Shown here piece by piece: positions 25,601 to 32,915 of a stretch of 35,633 nucleotides of DNA. Origin of the DNA: a virus. Where the stretch lies: positions 1 to 35,633 of IMG/VR virus record IMGVR_UViG_3300028298_000017; one strand, 5' to 3'. The notes beneath the pieces are model-generated. The model saw only the letters and a program-made list of their open reading frames with translations. It did no database searches and was not told the origin of the DNA. The translations under genes and the position numbers were made by a program. How positions within the stretch are numbered: the stretch's first letter is position 1; every line of letters begins with the position of its first letter.

Positions 25601-27505
25601 ATTTTCATTGCGGAGAAGAACGCAATTAGGTATCCAGATGGTAAAGGACAACGAATTGCAAGTAAAGTCGCGTTTAGTTACTTTATTCTTGGGAATATTT
25701 CCTCAGCAATGATTGAAGCTTTACAATGGCCTTTATCGTTGAGTCACATTCTTATTGAGGAAGGTGGCGGCATCATTGAGTCTTTTACAGCACCTTCTCG
25801 TTTATTTGCAAAAGCCGGACGAGCAAGTATTAAGCGTGTATTAGCTGGAAGTGATGCTTCTATTTGGTCACCGGAAGAATTTAAGTTAATTCGTTACACG
25901 GAAGATTCCGGTAGGCTTGGTGTTCGTCCTTTGAATGATATCTCAACCGACGACACTGCTTCCAAGATTCAAGCATCTCGGATGGCGACTAATCCTGGTG
26001 CGACGAATGGATTGTTAAAACCAGCAACTTATGCTGAGGCCGCGTTCAAAAGTCTTAATCACTTTTACGCTTTCTTTAGTCGGGTTAATGCAGAGTTATG
26101 CTTGGTTGCTGCACATGAACTTGTAATGAAACGCGACTATAAAGGTCGTAAGTTATCTGAGTTGGAATTACAAGAATCGTATGAGAAAGCAATTCGGATT
26201 ACCAATAAAGCCAACGGATCTTGGGGTCGCACAAATCGTCCTTGGTGGTTCCAGACTAGAAGTCAAACGGGACGCACGGCCGCTCAACTTGCTTGGAGTT
26301 TGCAAGGATTTGCTAGTAACTACGTTGCTAATCACTTGAGATTGCTACGGCATAGTTTTACTGGAAAAGATGCTGGATTGTCTAAGGAAGAGGTTACTCG
26401 TTCTCGTAAAGCACTAGCCGTGATGACGACATTACAGGTTGCTGGATTAGGTGTTATGGGACACACCCTAGCTGCTGGCTTATCCAAAGCAATGACGGCC
26501 ACTTTTGGATTTGATCCAGAAACCGAATTAAAAGATTTCCTTGAGGACAAGACACAGCTTGAACCCGAAGACGCCTTGGCGATGTCCGACCTTGTGTCTT
26601 ATGGTGCGTTCCACGCATTAGGTGTTCCGGTTGACTTCCAATCCCGTATGGCTGTCTCAGGACTTGGTCCGTTGAATGCCTATGATGGTTGGAATGCTTC
26701 AAGCTTTGCTGGACCCGTCATGTCTACGTTAGGTAATCTTGTTGATGGCTGGCAAACAATAGCCAAGGGCGATGGGTCTGCAGCGAGTTATATGCGATTC
26801 GGCACGGGCTTGTTACCAACTGGAATACAACGTGCCATTCGTATGGAGATGTTTGATGATGGAAAGGTCTTTAACAAGTCTGGACGTTTCATTATGGACC
26901 CAACGGTAGGGGAAAAGGTTGCTGGAGCTTTAGGGTTTGGCTCACCTAGGTATAGTGATTACATGAAAGCAAAGACTAAATCCATCGAAGCAAACGTGCG
27001 CGATGGTGTTGATAAGTCTCGTGCTGCTGCAACGATTAGGACTGAGTTGAATTTAGGTAATCGCTTTAGGGCAATCCAAATGTTGAATGAAGAAGCGGCA
27101 AGACTAAACACAGATCCTAAGACGTTAGCGGATCAAGTCGCAAAACTGGATCTGGTTCAGACTTTTGGCCCGCAAGACACCATTGGTGCTGGCCCACAAG
27201 CACAAAGGGCAGCCCGTCTTTATCCAACAGCACTGCCCAAGGCAACGGAGAACGAAAAGAAAACTCGTCAGTTTAGAACTTTATCACAATTAAATCAACT
27301 TCCACAAACATGGCGGCGTCAACTACGACAAGCAGACATGCGTGATACGGCAATGCAAATTGCTCCGCATTTAACTCCATCAGCCACCAGAAACCAATTA
27401 CAGAATCCGCTGTTCAAATCGACGGTCCTTTCTGTGATGAATTCACAAGGAGCATCTCGCACATCGGTGGGCCTGTCAGGATTTGACGTCGGAGCTTTCC
27501 AGTAG
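19625..27505 (+). CDS. Giant internal/ejected virion protein with zincin domain, 2626 aa
   Basis: At 2626 residues this is the last gene of the structural arm, as for the large ejected proteins of podoviruses. An N-terminal hydrophobic Gly/Ala region (GLATLALGAIPYVGLPAMVG, about residue 140) is followed by a zincin motif, LHEIGHVFDYL (His601, His605), with a possible third ligand Glu689 in RGEWAAQAVQGYF. A region from LFYGTK (about 898) to GYDVVHMVD (about 988) may be a separate enzymatic-type domain. A short module with FDTQEEA occurs twice (about 1211 and 1826). Hydrophobic helices recur near 2026-2044 and 2260-2285. The mosaic resembles phage 'polyvalent' injected proteins. I see no lysozyme or RNA polymerase motifs. 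Confidence 0.75.
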   Translation: MDTLTPASPEELQQVYGNITDRDEMWKQLQYEKANNPVFEGLDEKQIGSVINEATGAQPGSRFEVFNSRSRWVDALGYKVAKTVEGAPGSLGGLSDLVSGRKISYTLGDLGSDVGKKVANTFGVTDPTGLAMWENAGRGLPAGLATLALGAIPYVGLPAMVGVGYGRAVNDAKIAGASGQKAFAVGAIDTAVNLLFMKAGAPLADKMAEKALGKVMGDSAVQSLADLSGLVIKPGLHNTGKQINGRALVELAAETGKITGVQKFGVRLAQEVATESIQGVIGSVGQLAHEGILDPEGLKERMANPNYWATMAATQGVFSVVGTTLGRIREPNPLKAYELGAGAQKLAAENVDRLAKDHANVIETAKEEIKTAFEAKEGDDALEPIVTPTPETIMMVGSALQALDLIGLTDNAAQAATRMLVGKTPEQIEGLVAAAKKLPVVGKPALPSGFNVLKSQFSHIEVETPTSAVPNLVFTREMFAAPYEDTFKTLIHPEQQIAFKEMYDFTHAEFQKQVTERTVHYQDTITPEKQLSYGTFLNQTGLAKAAETTKSQIHFTDSRQTKNWLTKFFVSPYDSVSRVIIGDKTMFYVNSNHATRASDLHEIGHVFDYLVDAGGYGEQHKIEWTALKEKFTSNDIPLMRNRIPDQSNILGAMVGSKRGLEVTNDAVTPWSRNDYSVESIQRYYQERGEWAAQAVQGYFLGNKTKFKSFVETNFPKIHELFMTIAQSIKSMVGRKKGNITRTERDSLWNNGQTEANKFFESLFTSFTKKNTAEEIPILLKKYGLDQPGFELHKEALVAAITAHETLGTKPLVLDILNGWDKDFDPDGLQLLDQLASVKQVNESGFIGDVGAAPQGINLPAIQRLMQVDPDKVRGIAKSNYTLEGSKLSTKRKGKPDGLFYGTKVEDVIENGGVANVKDLPTSGRNILTIKHKVLENTGDASNAPGNELLHSGIVKLDQDLYDLIQGKSGMEQPLDTDLLVALQLKRDGYDVVHMVDPVDDTSVVSMNLQHTTEKQLFDELAKRLSPTHKDDPGLEAFATNLIQVKPKVSPVVQAHLDMLKDLPARGSRALAAIDSAISLWYEQVIKSKLEFNQKQAKSKGVAAEPIEKTSYLETQEYLFKVNEVVQKWIVGKLDGQEGRYMWDKGPMRGSEFGVYTGEKYNAREAVEIRQRVLQDEFPILSSAIRKIPRKDSPQEEFVHVNGQEKGEVLKFDTQEEAQEYAKVQNEAGNKPGWYHIPKRLSVAGDKSLSPEARKAMVDAQRVTHEEKGTGKKFKFKDPTKVEKWGIITRKGEDQIGATYFEDEMTKIGQHNLFDELSDEPAVLDTFITQRKEQLENEKLVSVENHVVSWTKQMFAKRRKYEQAFPLKMEQALTWLETYNREYPEFNQRLTSELGIKSKNTEDVLLGLMDLYNKDPQRVKDYLKFSPYPLVTTWKNWVEVVKMQLAADIPESIQMFYAGEVPQLLNDSGVWERGLDKIVPVNDPEFHEAIPILQHADVGGLLRKNAVGITYAGAAPKTLIGKTMSWIEKLHTRSFGGVQNIAETIKEFLPLGNILCKEGAFQDYHGFKGIQCLRGSGEMGVLPDGTKGWITAFGSEKQSPDTYMAINTSQKMKPIAERIMRMQNEAGGEKFSEILANVITKDKPTPDEVKARADLAIEANKLISDNFDLNNPKHRAELDQLTEYLERTYACQREFANLHYESEKEIHLAVTSNAFFRGVDFRGTPEQAKDLAMQYHSIPRGTPETSLAQLTLLTKPIDAGGLGFEDQRALSFQAKWNEAADAIELMRQKMLSTPGFVSEQRLRRWQVSYAQNGKVAGEKPGTGLRDFDTQEEAWAFWKQLEIEGKEKNKPGVRRNTGQQPLDTHLRDANIRTGSDILDEVVTKVVTARQELLTFMLEPLVENGTLNEDQMRSFLKTMSGMSEDISADSVSGRLKGILGKHRILKAGREDLDMAYQQEESFWRSSIKYARKITDSWWELHINDQRLAAYPKERDIFIAEKNAIRYPDGKGQRIASKVAFSYFILGNISSAMIEALQWPLSLSHILIEEGGGIIESFTAPSRLFAKAGRASIKRVLAGSDASIWSPEEFKLIRYTEDSGRLGVRPLNDISTDDTASKIQASRMATNPGATNGLLKPATYAEAAFKSLNHFYAFFSRVNAELCLVAAHELVMKRDYKGRKLSELELQESYEKAIRITNKANGSWGRTNRPWWFQTRSQTGRTAAQLAWSLQGFASNYVANHLRLLRHSFTGKDAGLSKEEVTRSRKALAVMTTLQVAGLGVMGHTLAAGLSKAMTATFGFDPETELKDFLEDKTQLEPEDALAMSDLVSYGAFHALGVPVDFQSRMAVSGLGPLNAYDGWNASSFAGPVMSTLGNLVDGWQTIAKGDGSAASYMRFGTGLLPTGIQRAIRMEMFDDGKVFNKSGRFIMDPTVGEKVAGALGFGSPRYSDYMKAKTKSIEANVRDGVDKSRAAATIRTELNLGNRFRAIQMLNEEAARLNTDPKTLADQVAKLDLVQTFGPQDTIGAGPQAQRAARLYPTALPKATENEKKTRQFRTLSQLNQLPQTWRRQLRQADMRDTAMQIAPHLTPSATRNQLQNPLFKSTVLSVMNSQGASRTSVGLSGFDVGAFQ
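22134..22151 (+). repeat. Dispersed motif, copy 6, inside the giant gene
   Basis: TTAAGCAGGTTAACGAGT differs from the consensus only at the variable base and the A before GTTAAC. It lies inside the coding sequence around residues 837-843 (VKQVNES), in the same reading frame as the copy in terL. Confidence 0.75.
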
Positions 27506-28625
27506 TCACAAGGAAGTCAAGTGCTTCGTCAATCTCCTTAGCATTACCGTCATTATACATAAGGGCTAACACTTGCTTCTTGGCCATCTGGCCCGCTGGA
27601 GCTTCTTCGATACAGTGAAGGACTTTATGAGCGATGTCTGCACCAATGTTACGGCCAGCACCGGCGAAGATACGTCCAATGTCCGGCTCGACCTGGTCCA
27701 GCATTTCAATACCTTTAAGCAAATGAGGAAGATCAATTACATTTTCCATCTCGAACTCAGAGACTACCAGTAACATACACACCTTGATCAGGACAACGTC
27801 CTTACTCCGCAGCCAGTTCTTATACACGGCGGAATGAGGCTTGTTCAGTTCAAGGTGTTTTCGTTGATACCAAGCAGAGAAGTAATGTTTAGCTTCGGGT
27901 GACATTGAGAACGGTCCACGCCACTTGTGGATCTCAGGGAGCATGGTTAACAACGCAGTCTTTGCATCCTCTTGTGCTTGGTCTAGCTTAGGAAAAGGAA
28001 TCCCGGTTGCCTTACTTCTCCCGTAGACAAAAATAACTCGGCGTGAAAAGCCACCCGTAATGATGTTTTGTTTCAACATTGAACCCGTTTGTTCCGGTGT
28101 CATGCACGCCATCAAAGTAATATACGGCCCGATGATAATGTCCGTCCCTTTGTTTTTTGTCACAACTTCGAAGATTTCCCGGTCGTAGATATCCGTAAGG
28201 AACTCAATCATTCCAATGGGATTTCCACCCGCCGACAACATGGTGACTATTTCCGAAGCAAAAATGGACAGATGTGCAAACTCGTGGATCGTATTGTCTA
28301 TGGTTGTTTGTTTGAGACATGGAGATTTTTCGTTGGATGAGGAAAGTAATAACGTAAGTGCCTCTTTCGTAATTGACGGCGGGCCCAGTGGCGTATCCGT
28401 TTTCTGCACAAGATTTCGCGCCGTGTTAAGCGCTGTAGTCTTCTTGTCTCCGGGTTCACCCACAAATACCACATAAGTATTGGGGTAGATTTTGTAATAA
28501 GTTTGGTCGAACCATATACGTCTACCAATGATTGCGGATAAAGTTCCAATAGCTGCCCAACGATGAAAGGTGGGACTTGCTTCATTCCCGGAGGCATAGA
28601 GTTCATAAGTTTCAATGAAGTTCAT
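27414..28625 (-). CDS. DUF3987-type replicative ATPase/helicase-like protein, 403 aa
   Basis: The N-terminus (ASPTFHRWAAIGTLSAIIGR) and the P-loop VGEPGDKKTTAL (about 55-66) match the DUF3987 family of phage and mobile-element ATPases, in which the glycine before the lysine is often replaced. Glu125 in IFASEIVTML is a likely Walker B region, and TLMACMTPEQTGSMLKQNII is typical of the family's C-terminal core. A C-terminal winged-helix-like segment is present (KEIDEALDFLVTTGKLRRQI). It is the last gene of the replication operon and probably substitutes for a DNA-unwinding ATPase, since no other helicase is seen. Its 3' end overlaps the giant gene antisense by 92 bases. Confidence 0.65.
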   Translation of the reverse strand: MNFIETYELYASGNEASPTFHRWAAIGTLSAIIGRRIWFDQTYYKIYPNTYVVFVGEPGDKKTTALNTARNLVQKTDTPLGPPSITKEALTLLLSSSNEKSPCLKQTTIDNTIHEFAHLSIFASEIVTMLSAGGNPIGMIEFLTDIYDREIFEVVTKNKGTDIIIGPYITLMACMTPEQTGSMLKQNIITGGFSRRVIFVYGRSKATGIPFPKLDQAQEDAKTALLTMLPEIHKWRGPFSMSPEAKHYFSAWYQRKHLELNKPHSAVYKNWLRSKDVVLIKVCMLLVVSEFEMENVIDLPHLLKGIEMLDQVEPDIGRIFAGAGRNIGADIAHKVLHCIEEAPAGQMAKKQVLALMYNDGNAKEIDEALDFLVTTGKLRRQILTGPPMCEMLLVNSSQKGPSI

Positions 28626-28885
28626 AAGTTATTATTGATAAAATCTTCGAGTGCACCTTCGTTTTTGTAACGATGGACAAGTGCTAAAATCTGTTCTTCG
28701 TCAAAGGTCATAAGCATAGCCGCAAGTTGCATTGCTTGTTTACGCACCCTATCCATTTTAACTGCGTAAACGCGTGAACAAACTCCACCAACTTGCCAAG
28801 GTTTGTCGGTTAACGCGGCCATTTCTGCTTCTAGTTCGCGCGCAAGGTTTATAATATGCGGTGGTGTTTCAAGAAAAGTTTTCAT
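28622..28885 (-). CDS. Small protein between ligase and ATPase, 87 aa
   Basis: The predicted helical protein begins MKTFLETPPHIINLARELEA and contains KMDRVRKQAMQLAAMLMTFD and EEQILALVHRYKNEGALEDF. It overlaps the ligase gene by 17 bases upstream and the ATPase start by four bases downstream, so it is translated as part of the replication operon. No known domain is recognised. Size and helical content would fit an accessory factor for the neighbouring ATPase, but that is only suggested by the coupling. Confidence 0.6.
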   Translation of the reverse strand: MKTFLETPPHIINLARELEAEMAALTDKPWQVGGVCSRVYAVKMDRVRKQAMQLAAMLMTFDEEQILALVHRYKNEGALEDFINNNL

Positions 28886-29705
28886 CTACTGATTCTATGG
28901 TTGCTTTTAATGGTTGTCCTCCATCTGAGAACATTTCATAATTGACTCGGATTCTAGAACCAATGACAATTCTTGGTTCTTCCCAATAACGGTTTCTCTG
29001 TTCAAGGTCAAGACCACCTCCGACGTCGAATTCAACCCCATCATCGCTAATGCAATGGAATCCCCCAAGAAGGTTTTTGAACCCATCTTTTCCTTCATAG
29101 ACTCCAGTAATTGTAGCAAAAAGGTCAAGGAAATCCTTGCGTTTCTGCAACGACCACCAACGATTGTCTTGATTTCCACAATGCTGAGCGAATCCGTAAG
29201 GGGCTTCATACGTTCGATACATGAGTCCTTCATAGCCTTGGTCTTTCCATTGTTTGTAGTAATAATCTGCTTCTAATTGACTTGATACGAGGTGGGTTTC
29301 GGCGACGGAGACGTGTTTCCAGTCCTTGTCTTTAATGTAAGCATCGAGTTTTGTAAGGATCTCCACACGCTTATACATAGGTTGTGAAGTCGGCACATCG
29401 TAAATTATATATCCAATTTCACATCCTTTATCATGAGGTTTAATCCGTTTAACAGCAATCCGTGAGTTAATTTGCTGAAGAGACATACCGTGCTTGTAGA
29501 GTTCTCCGTCTGTAACGAAGTTAAGACTGGTTAAGTGGCTTAACAGATGTTCTACGACGGAGGGTTCCCATAGGATTTCCTCACGCGATTGAAGGGTTTT
29601 ATGTTCTGGGAGGTAGAGTGCACGGACTCCGTTGTATTTGGGTTGGATGAAGACAGGGTAGGCAAGCTTAGACGGCTTGGTTTTGAATGCGAGCATGGGT
29701 TTCAT
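28869..29705 (-). CDS. ATP-dependent DNA ligase, 278 aa
   Basis: The compact ligase seals nicks during phage replication. Nucleotidyltransferase motifs are in order: motif I IQPKYNGVRAL with the adenylated Lys23, motif III FVTDGELY (residues 63-70), motif IIIa GYIIYDVP, motif IV YEGLMYR (Glu159) and motif V WSLQKRKDF (Lys188 and Lys190). An OB-fold follows (RIVIGSRIRVNYEMFSDGGQ). Motif I carries Asn instead of the usual Asp (K-x-N-G), a substitution I believe occurs in some phage ligases. The start is chosen 15 bases after the polymerase stop. T7-like small ligases are somewhat larger. Confidence 0.88.
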   Translation of the reverse strand: MKPMLAFKTKPSKLAYPVFIQPKYNGVRALYLPEHKTLQSREEILWEPSVVEHLLSHLTSLNFVTDGELYKHGMSLQQINSRIAVKRIKPHDKGCEIGYIIYDVPTSQPMYKRVEILTKLDAYIKDKDWKHVSVAETHLVSSQLEADYYYKQWKDQGYEGLMYRTYEAPYGFAQHCGNQDNRWWSLQKRKDFLDLFATITGVYEGKDGFKNLLGGFHCISDDGVEFDVGGGLDLEQRNRYWEEPRIVIGSRIRVNYEMFSDGGQPLKATIESVDENFS

Positions 29706-29720
29706 AGTTTGATAGTAGAT

Positions 29721-32174
29721 TTAAATTTCTCCAAGTTTGTCTCCCCAGGAGTTTCCGTACTCTCCTTCAAAAGGAATTGTGATATCCTGTTCGGCGATCC
29801 GGATTGTAAAATTAAAATACCCTCGTAGTTTTTGTATGGCCCACTCGACTCGAGACTGTGGAAAGGACCCGTTGAGCGCATCGTGAACTTGATGGTGAGG
29901 TTCGATGATAAGGGATCCGTCAGGATTTCGGTTTTCAGGATCTTTCCAGAGATACTGAATGGCACGGTTGGTTGCATAGGTGGTGTTATGTTGAGGTTCG
30001 TGTGCATAGGCTTGGCGAAAGGTTTCTGAGGAATTACGACGTCCGTGGAAGATGCGGGTATGGCCGGAGGCTGCGGTTAGGGAACCGTAGGCTTTGATTT
30101 GACCCTCGACCCAGTTTTGCCACCACTTGACACCTTTATATCTGGCAAAGTAAAGGTCTTGGAGGGCAGCACACATGGAGGTGGAGACACGGATGGCTTG
30201 ACCAAGTTGTTTGTAGGAGGATTTAATAATCAACTGTGCCATTTTAGCATGGCCAAGGAAGTAATTACTTCCATGTTGGACTTGCTTGCATGTGAAGTAA
30301 AGGGCTTCATGTTCTCCAACACCAATGATCTTACTCTCTTCTTTAAGTTCATTCCGAGATAGTTGAGACACTTCCGCACCGCGGATATGCATAAGGCCAA
30401 TGACCCGCGCAGGCTTGATACCCGCAAGGTAATCGTTAAGCATAGTGGAGTCTCCCAATTTATTACAATGTGCGGCAACGGTCCATCCGTCCGCACCACT
30501 AAGGTCAATTTGGAAAAAGAATCTGGGCTCGGGCGTGTGTTTGGAAATGGAAGGACCAGCAGAAAAAATAGTTCGTAGCTTTTTGGTGACCGTCTGCAGG
30601 TTCGCACCATTTCCAGTTGGTGATTTAGACGAGGATAGCCGATTAGTGTCGGTGCCGACAACATTGTAACTGCATCTGACTCGCTTGTCACGGTCAGTTC
30701 GAAGTTCCAAGGCGGTGCGGAATTTTTCAAGTTTACGCCATGCCAAGATTTCATGTAGTATAGGGAGGTCTAGTTTTTGTGAGATGTCGAGGATCGCGTC
30801 GACGTTCGCGGTGAGACGGGTCTTGTCTATGCCATAGCCAACCTTTTTGGGTGGGTGTTGTTTTGGTAGGCCTAACTCTGTATAGAGTAGGTGGCACATT
30901 TGTTTGGGTGAATTGATGTTGACCGCACGACCAAGTCTAGTGTTGATTCGGGTTTGGACTTCGTCCATCTGTGTCATTACACGACCAAGATATTCGGTTG
31001 CTTTTTCTTGATCGTAAGCCATGCCGCGAAGTTCCATGTAGAGTAGGATCTTCAACATGTCCATGTTAAACCGGAAGTGGTTTAGTGAGTCGGGTCGGCC
31101 GGATAGGATTTGAAAATGTCTCTCGGCGATTTCGTAGGTGACACAGGAGTCTTTACAACAGTAGGAGAAGTGAATTTGCTCATCAGCAACCGTTCGTTCA
31201 TCTTTGTAATACGGTTCATTAGTGTAGAGTGAGGTGAGGACTCCCAGGTCCTTGGGTAACTCAGGATAGAGTTCAAATGCTGATAGCATGGTGTCCCACC
31301 AGATGTTAGCGGTATGAATTTGAAAAAGCCACGCCAAGGCGAATGTGTCATACATAGCGTTCTGGAGGATTTTTTCAATAGCGGAGTTGGCAAAGACTTC
31401 ACGTAATGTGAGAATAATGCGAGTGGTGTCTCCGACGGAGTGCTTGAGGAAAGGGATAATAAACGCGTCGTAGGGTGAGGTTGCGATAGAAAGACATGTA
31501 ATTCCTGTAGGAAATCGCTTATCAGCAACTGTTGCTGTTGGGTTTGGAACTCCTCCTTCGATATCAAACGCGATACGAGGCGGTAAATTTTGTAATCTGG
31601 CGATGCTTTCATCTGGGGTGAGATTGAGTTCGAAGTTACGTTGCGGGATGGATGCTAGGGAATTGTTACTGGCTTCACGAAGTGCCTTGGCTATGTCGAA
31701 CTTTAACAATGGCATGTTATCATAGCAACGTGTCATTGTGTCAATGATGTCTAAAGTTGCGAGACATTTGAATCCGTAGAATGGGGAGTTTGGGTCTGCA
31801 CATTTAAACAGCGATCCCCGATAGTTGGAAAGTTTTTGGCCGTTTTGGGTTGCCGCTCTAAAACAATCATTGCCAAACAGTAACACAAGGTTAGGTTGGA
31901 ACGAGAGCAAGTCTCTTCGTAATTGGGCAGCAGAAATTTGGGCTTGATCGGAGGAAGGATTGTAGTAGGTTTGTGTGACATATTGGTTAAGGTAACCGAG
32001 TAGACAGTGTTGTGGACGAACGTTGTTTTGTTGGAGAATATTGCGAAGGAATAATCCATTGTTTGGATCGTTGAACGGGGTGCCGACCATGGCGTCTTCC
32101 TTGGCCGGGGAGGTTAGGATACAGGCCAGACGGAATTGGTTAGAGTGAACTGGGACTTGGTTAAGAACTTGCAT
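29721..32174 (-). CDS. Family A DNA polymerase with N-terminal UDG-like domain and proofreading exonuclease, 817 aa
   Basis: The protein replicates the phage genome. Residues 1-165 resemble the uracil-DNA glycosylase fold of SPO1-type polymerases, but the usual GEAPG and HPS motifs are replaced (LTSPAKED and LDIID), so glycosylase activity is unlikely. The 3'-5' exonuclease is intact: FDIEGG (Asp204, Glu206), NAMYD (Asp276) and YCCKD (Asp342). In the polymerase, motif A is IDLSGADGW (Asp557, with Asp562 where Glu is usual), motif B is KQVQHGSNY (Lys630, His634, Tyr638) and motif C is QVHDAL (Asp765). The start overlaps the HNH stop (TAATG). Confidence 0.9.
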   Translation of the reverse strand: MQVLNQVPVHSNQFRLACILTSPAKEDAMVGTPFNDPNNGLFLRNILQQNNVRPQHCLLGYLNQYVTQTYYNPSSDQAQISAAQLRRDLLSFQPNLVLLFGNDCFRAATQNGQKLSNYRGSLFKCADPNSPFYGFKCLATLDIIDTMTRCYDNMPLLKFDIAKALREASNNSLASIPQRNFELNLTPDESIARLQNLPPRIAFDIEGGVPNPTATVADKRFPTGITCLSIATSPYDAFIIPFLKHSVGDTTRIILTLREVFANSAIEKILQNAMYDTFALAWLFQIHTANIWWDTMLSAFELYPELPKDLGVLTSLYTNEPYYKDERTVADEQIHFSYCCKDSCVTYEIAERHFQILSGRPDSLNHFRFNMDMLKILLYMELRGMAYDQEKATEYLGRVMTQMDEVQTRINTRLGRAVNINSPKQMCHLLYTELGLPKQHPPKKVGYGIDKTRLTANVDAILDISQKLDLPILHEILAWRKLEKFRTALELRTDRDKRVRCSYNVVGTDTNRLSSSKSPTGNGANLQTVTKKLRTIFSAGPSISKHTPEPRFFFQIDLSGADGWTVAAHCNKLGDSTMLNDYLAGIKPARVIGLMHIRGAEVSQLSRNELKEESKIIGVGEHEALYFTCKQVQHGSNYFLGHAKMAQLIIKSSYKQLGQAIRVSTSMCAALQDLYFARYKGVKWWQNWVEGQIKAYGSLTAASGHTRIFHGRRNSSETFRQAYAHEPQHNTTYATNRAIQYLWKDPENRNPDGSLIIEPHHQVHDALNGSFPQSRVEWAIQKLRGYFNFTIRIAEQDITIPFEGEYGNSWGDKLGEI

Positions 32175-32668
32175 TAAAATGGTTCATCTATTGGTTGGGT
32201 GTAACGGTTTTTTCTACGATTATTTCCTTTGATTACATTTTCACTATTAGTAATAACATGAATATTGTGTATAGTATAGCCAAGGTTATCATCAACTCTG
32301 TCAATGGTAAGTGAATCCCGTGTAAATTTTGGGGACATACGATAAAAATCATTGTCAAAACAGAACTCGATAAATTCTCCATAGTGAAGGTCAAAGTAAA
32401 GGCCACGTTTTTTAGCTGAGAGCTTCAATTCGCAGAACATGTAGTATAAAGGATTATTATAACGCCAACGACGCCTAGTGCATTTACTACAACAAGGACG
32501 TCGTTTGAGGACACGTGTTTTATTTGGACCACGTTCCCATCTAAGCTCCGCTGGATTTTGACAACCTCGCGTGATGCACATGTGAATGGTTGGATTTTTC
32601 TTCTTTAACCATTCCCACTGTTTAGTTACAAAATTCCAGTATAGATTCTTATGTCGCCAATGTCTCAT
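32174..32668 (-). CDS. HNH-type endonuclease with zinc cysteines, 164 aa
   Basis: Cysteines at about 31 and 36 (CITRGC) and at 59-63 (CCSKC) form a probable zinc site, followed by a basic helix (TRRRWRY). The C-terminal signature DSLTIDRVDDNLGYTIHNIH matches the HNH-type pattern (S-x-DR-x-D...GY...N-x), in which the usual first His is replaced. Such stand-alone nucleases are often mobile intruders in phage genomes and commonly sit next to the polymerase gene, as here. It is coupled to both neighbours by overlapping start and stop codons. Confidence 0.75.
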   Translation of the reverse strand: MRHWRHKNLYWNFVTKQWEWLKKKNPTIHMCITRGCQNPAELRWERGPNKTRVLKRRPCCSKCTRRRWRYNNPLYYMFCELKLSAKKRGLYFDLHYGEFIEFCFDNDFYRMSPKFTRDSLTIDRVDDNLGYTIHNIHVITNSENVIKGNNRRKNRYTQPIDEPF

Positions 32669-32868
32669 TTGGGTAAGGACGAAACCTTTTCAATCAACAT
32701 TTCTTTCAGGACAAAAGGAACTTCTTCCCACTCAACTACGTCATAGTGTGTCGAACCACCCTCGAATTTAATCGTGTGGTTTAGATGAATCTCAGGTGCT
32801 GCTGATAGGTCCACAAAGAACCGATAGCAGTCACCTAAGTAGACGAAGTTAACGGGGGAGAGCGGCAT
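32665..32868 (-). CDS. Small protein of unknown function, 67 aa
   Basis: The frame encodes MPLSPVNFVYLGDCYRFFVD followed by a beta-rich middle (HTIKFEGGSTHYDVVEWEEV) and a C-terminal helix (LKEMLIEKVSSLPK). Start overlaps the 15-residue micro-ORF (TAATG), and the stop overlaps the HNH start (ATGA), so all three are translationally linked. No family or catalytic residue set is recognised. The tight coupling supports that it is translated. Confidence 0.55.
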   Translation of the reverse strand: MPLSPVNFVYLGDCYRFFVDLSAAPEIHLNHTIKFEGGSTHYDVVEWEEVPFVLKEMLIEKVSSLPK

Positions 32869-32915
32869 TAGGGTGGAAGTTGTGTTGCAGCAAAGACAGA
32901 GTCTTGTTGGCTCAT
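32868..32915 (-). CDS. Possible 15-residue micro-ORF bridging two genes
   Basis: ATG at 32915 opens MSQQDSVFAATQLPP and its stop is at 32868. It overlaps the upstream stop (ATGA) and the downstream start (TAATG), the same couplings used by real genes here. The 25 bases before its ATG duplicate those before the gene at 33241. It may be a translated peptide or only a ribosome-relay frame. Confidence 0.4.
   Translation of the reverse strand: MSQQDSVFAATQLPP

Noticed and set aside
19625-27505. Giant protein as an N4-like virion RNA polymerase
   Set aside because: Its size and place would fit, but I find no T7-like RNA polymerase motifs (no D-x-S-x-x-G, no R-x3-K-x7-YG and no HDS-type motif).
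31082-31612. Leftward frame of 176 codons inside the polymerase gene
   Set aside because: It lies in another frame of the polymerase exonuclease region, whose motifs are all intact in the main frame.
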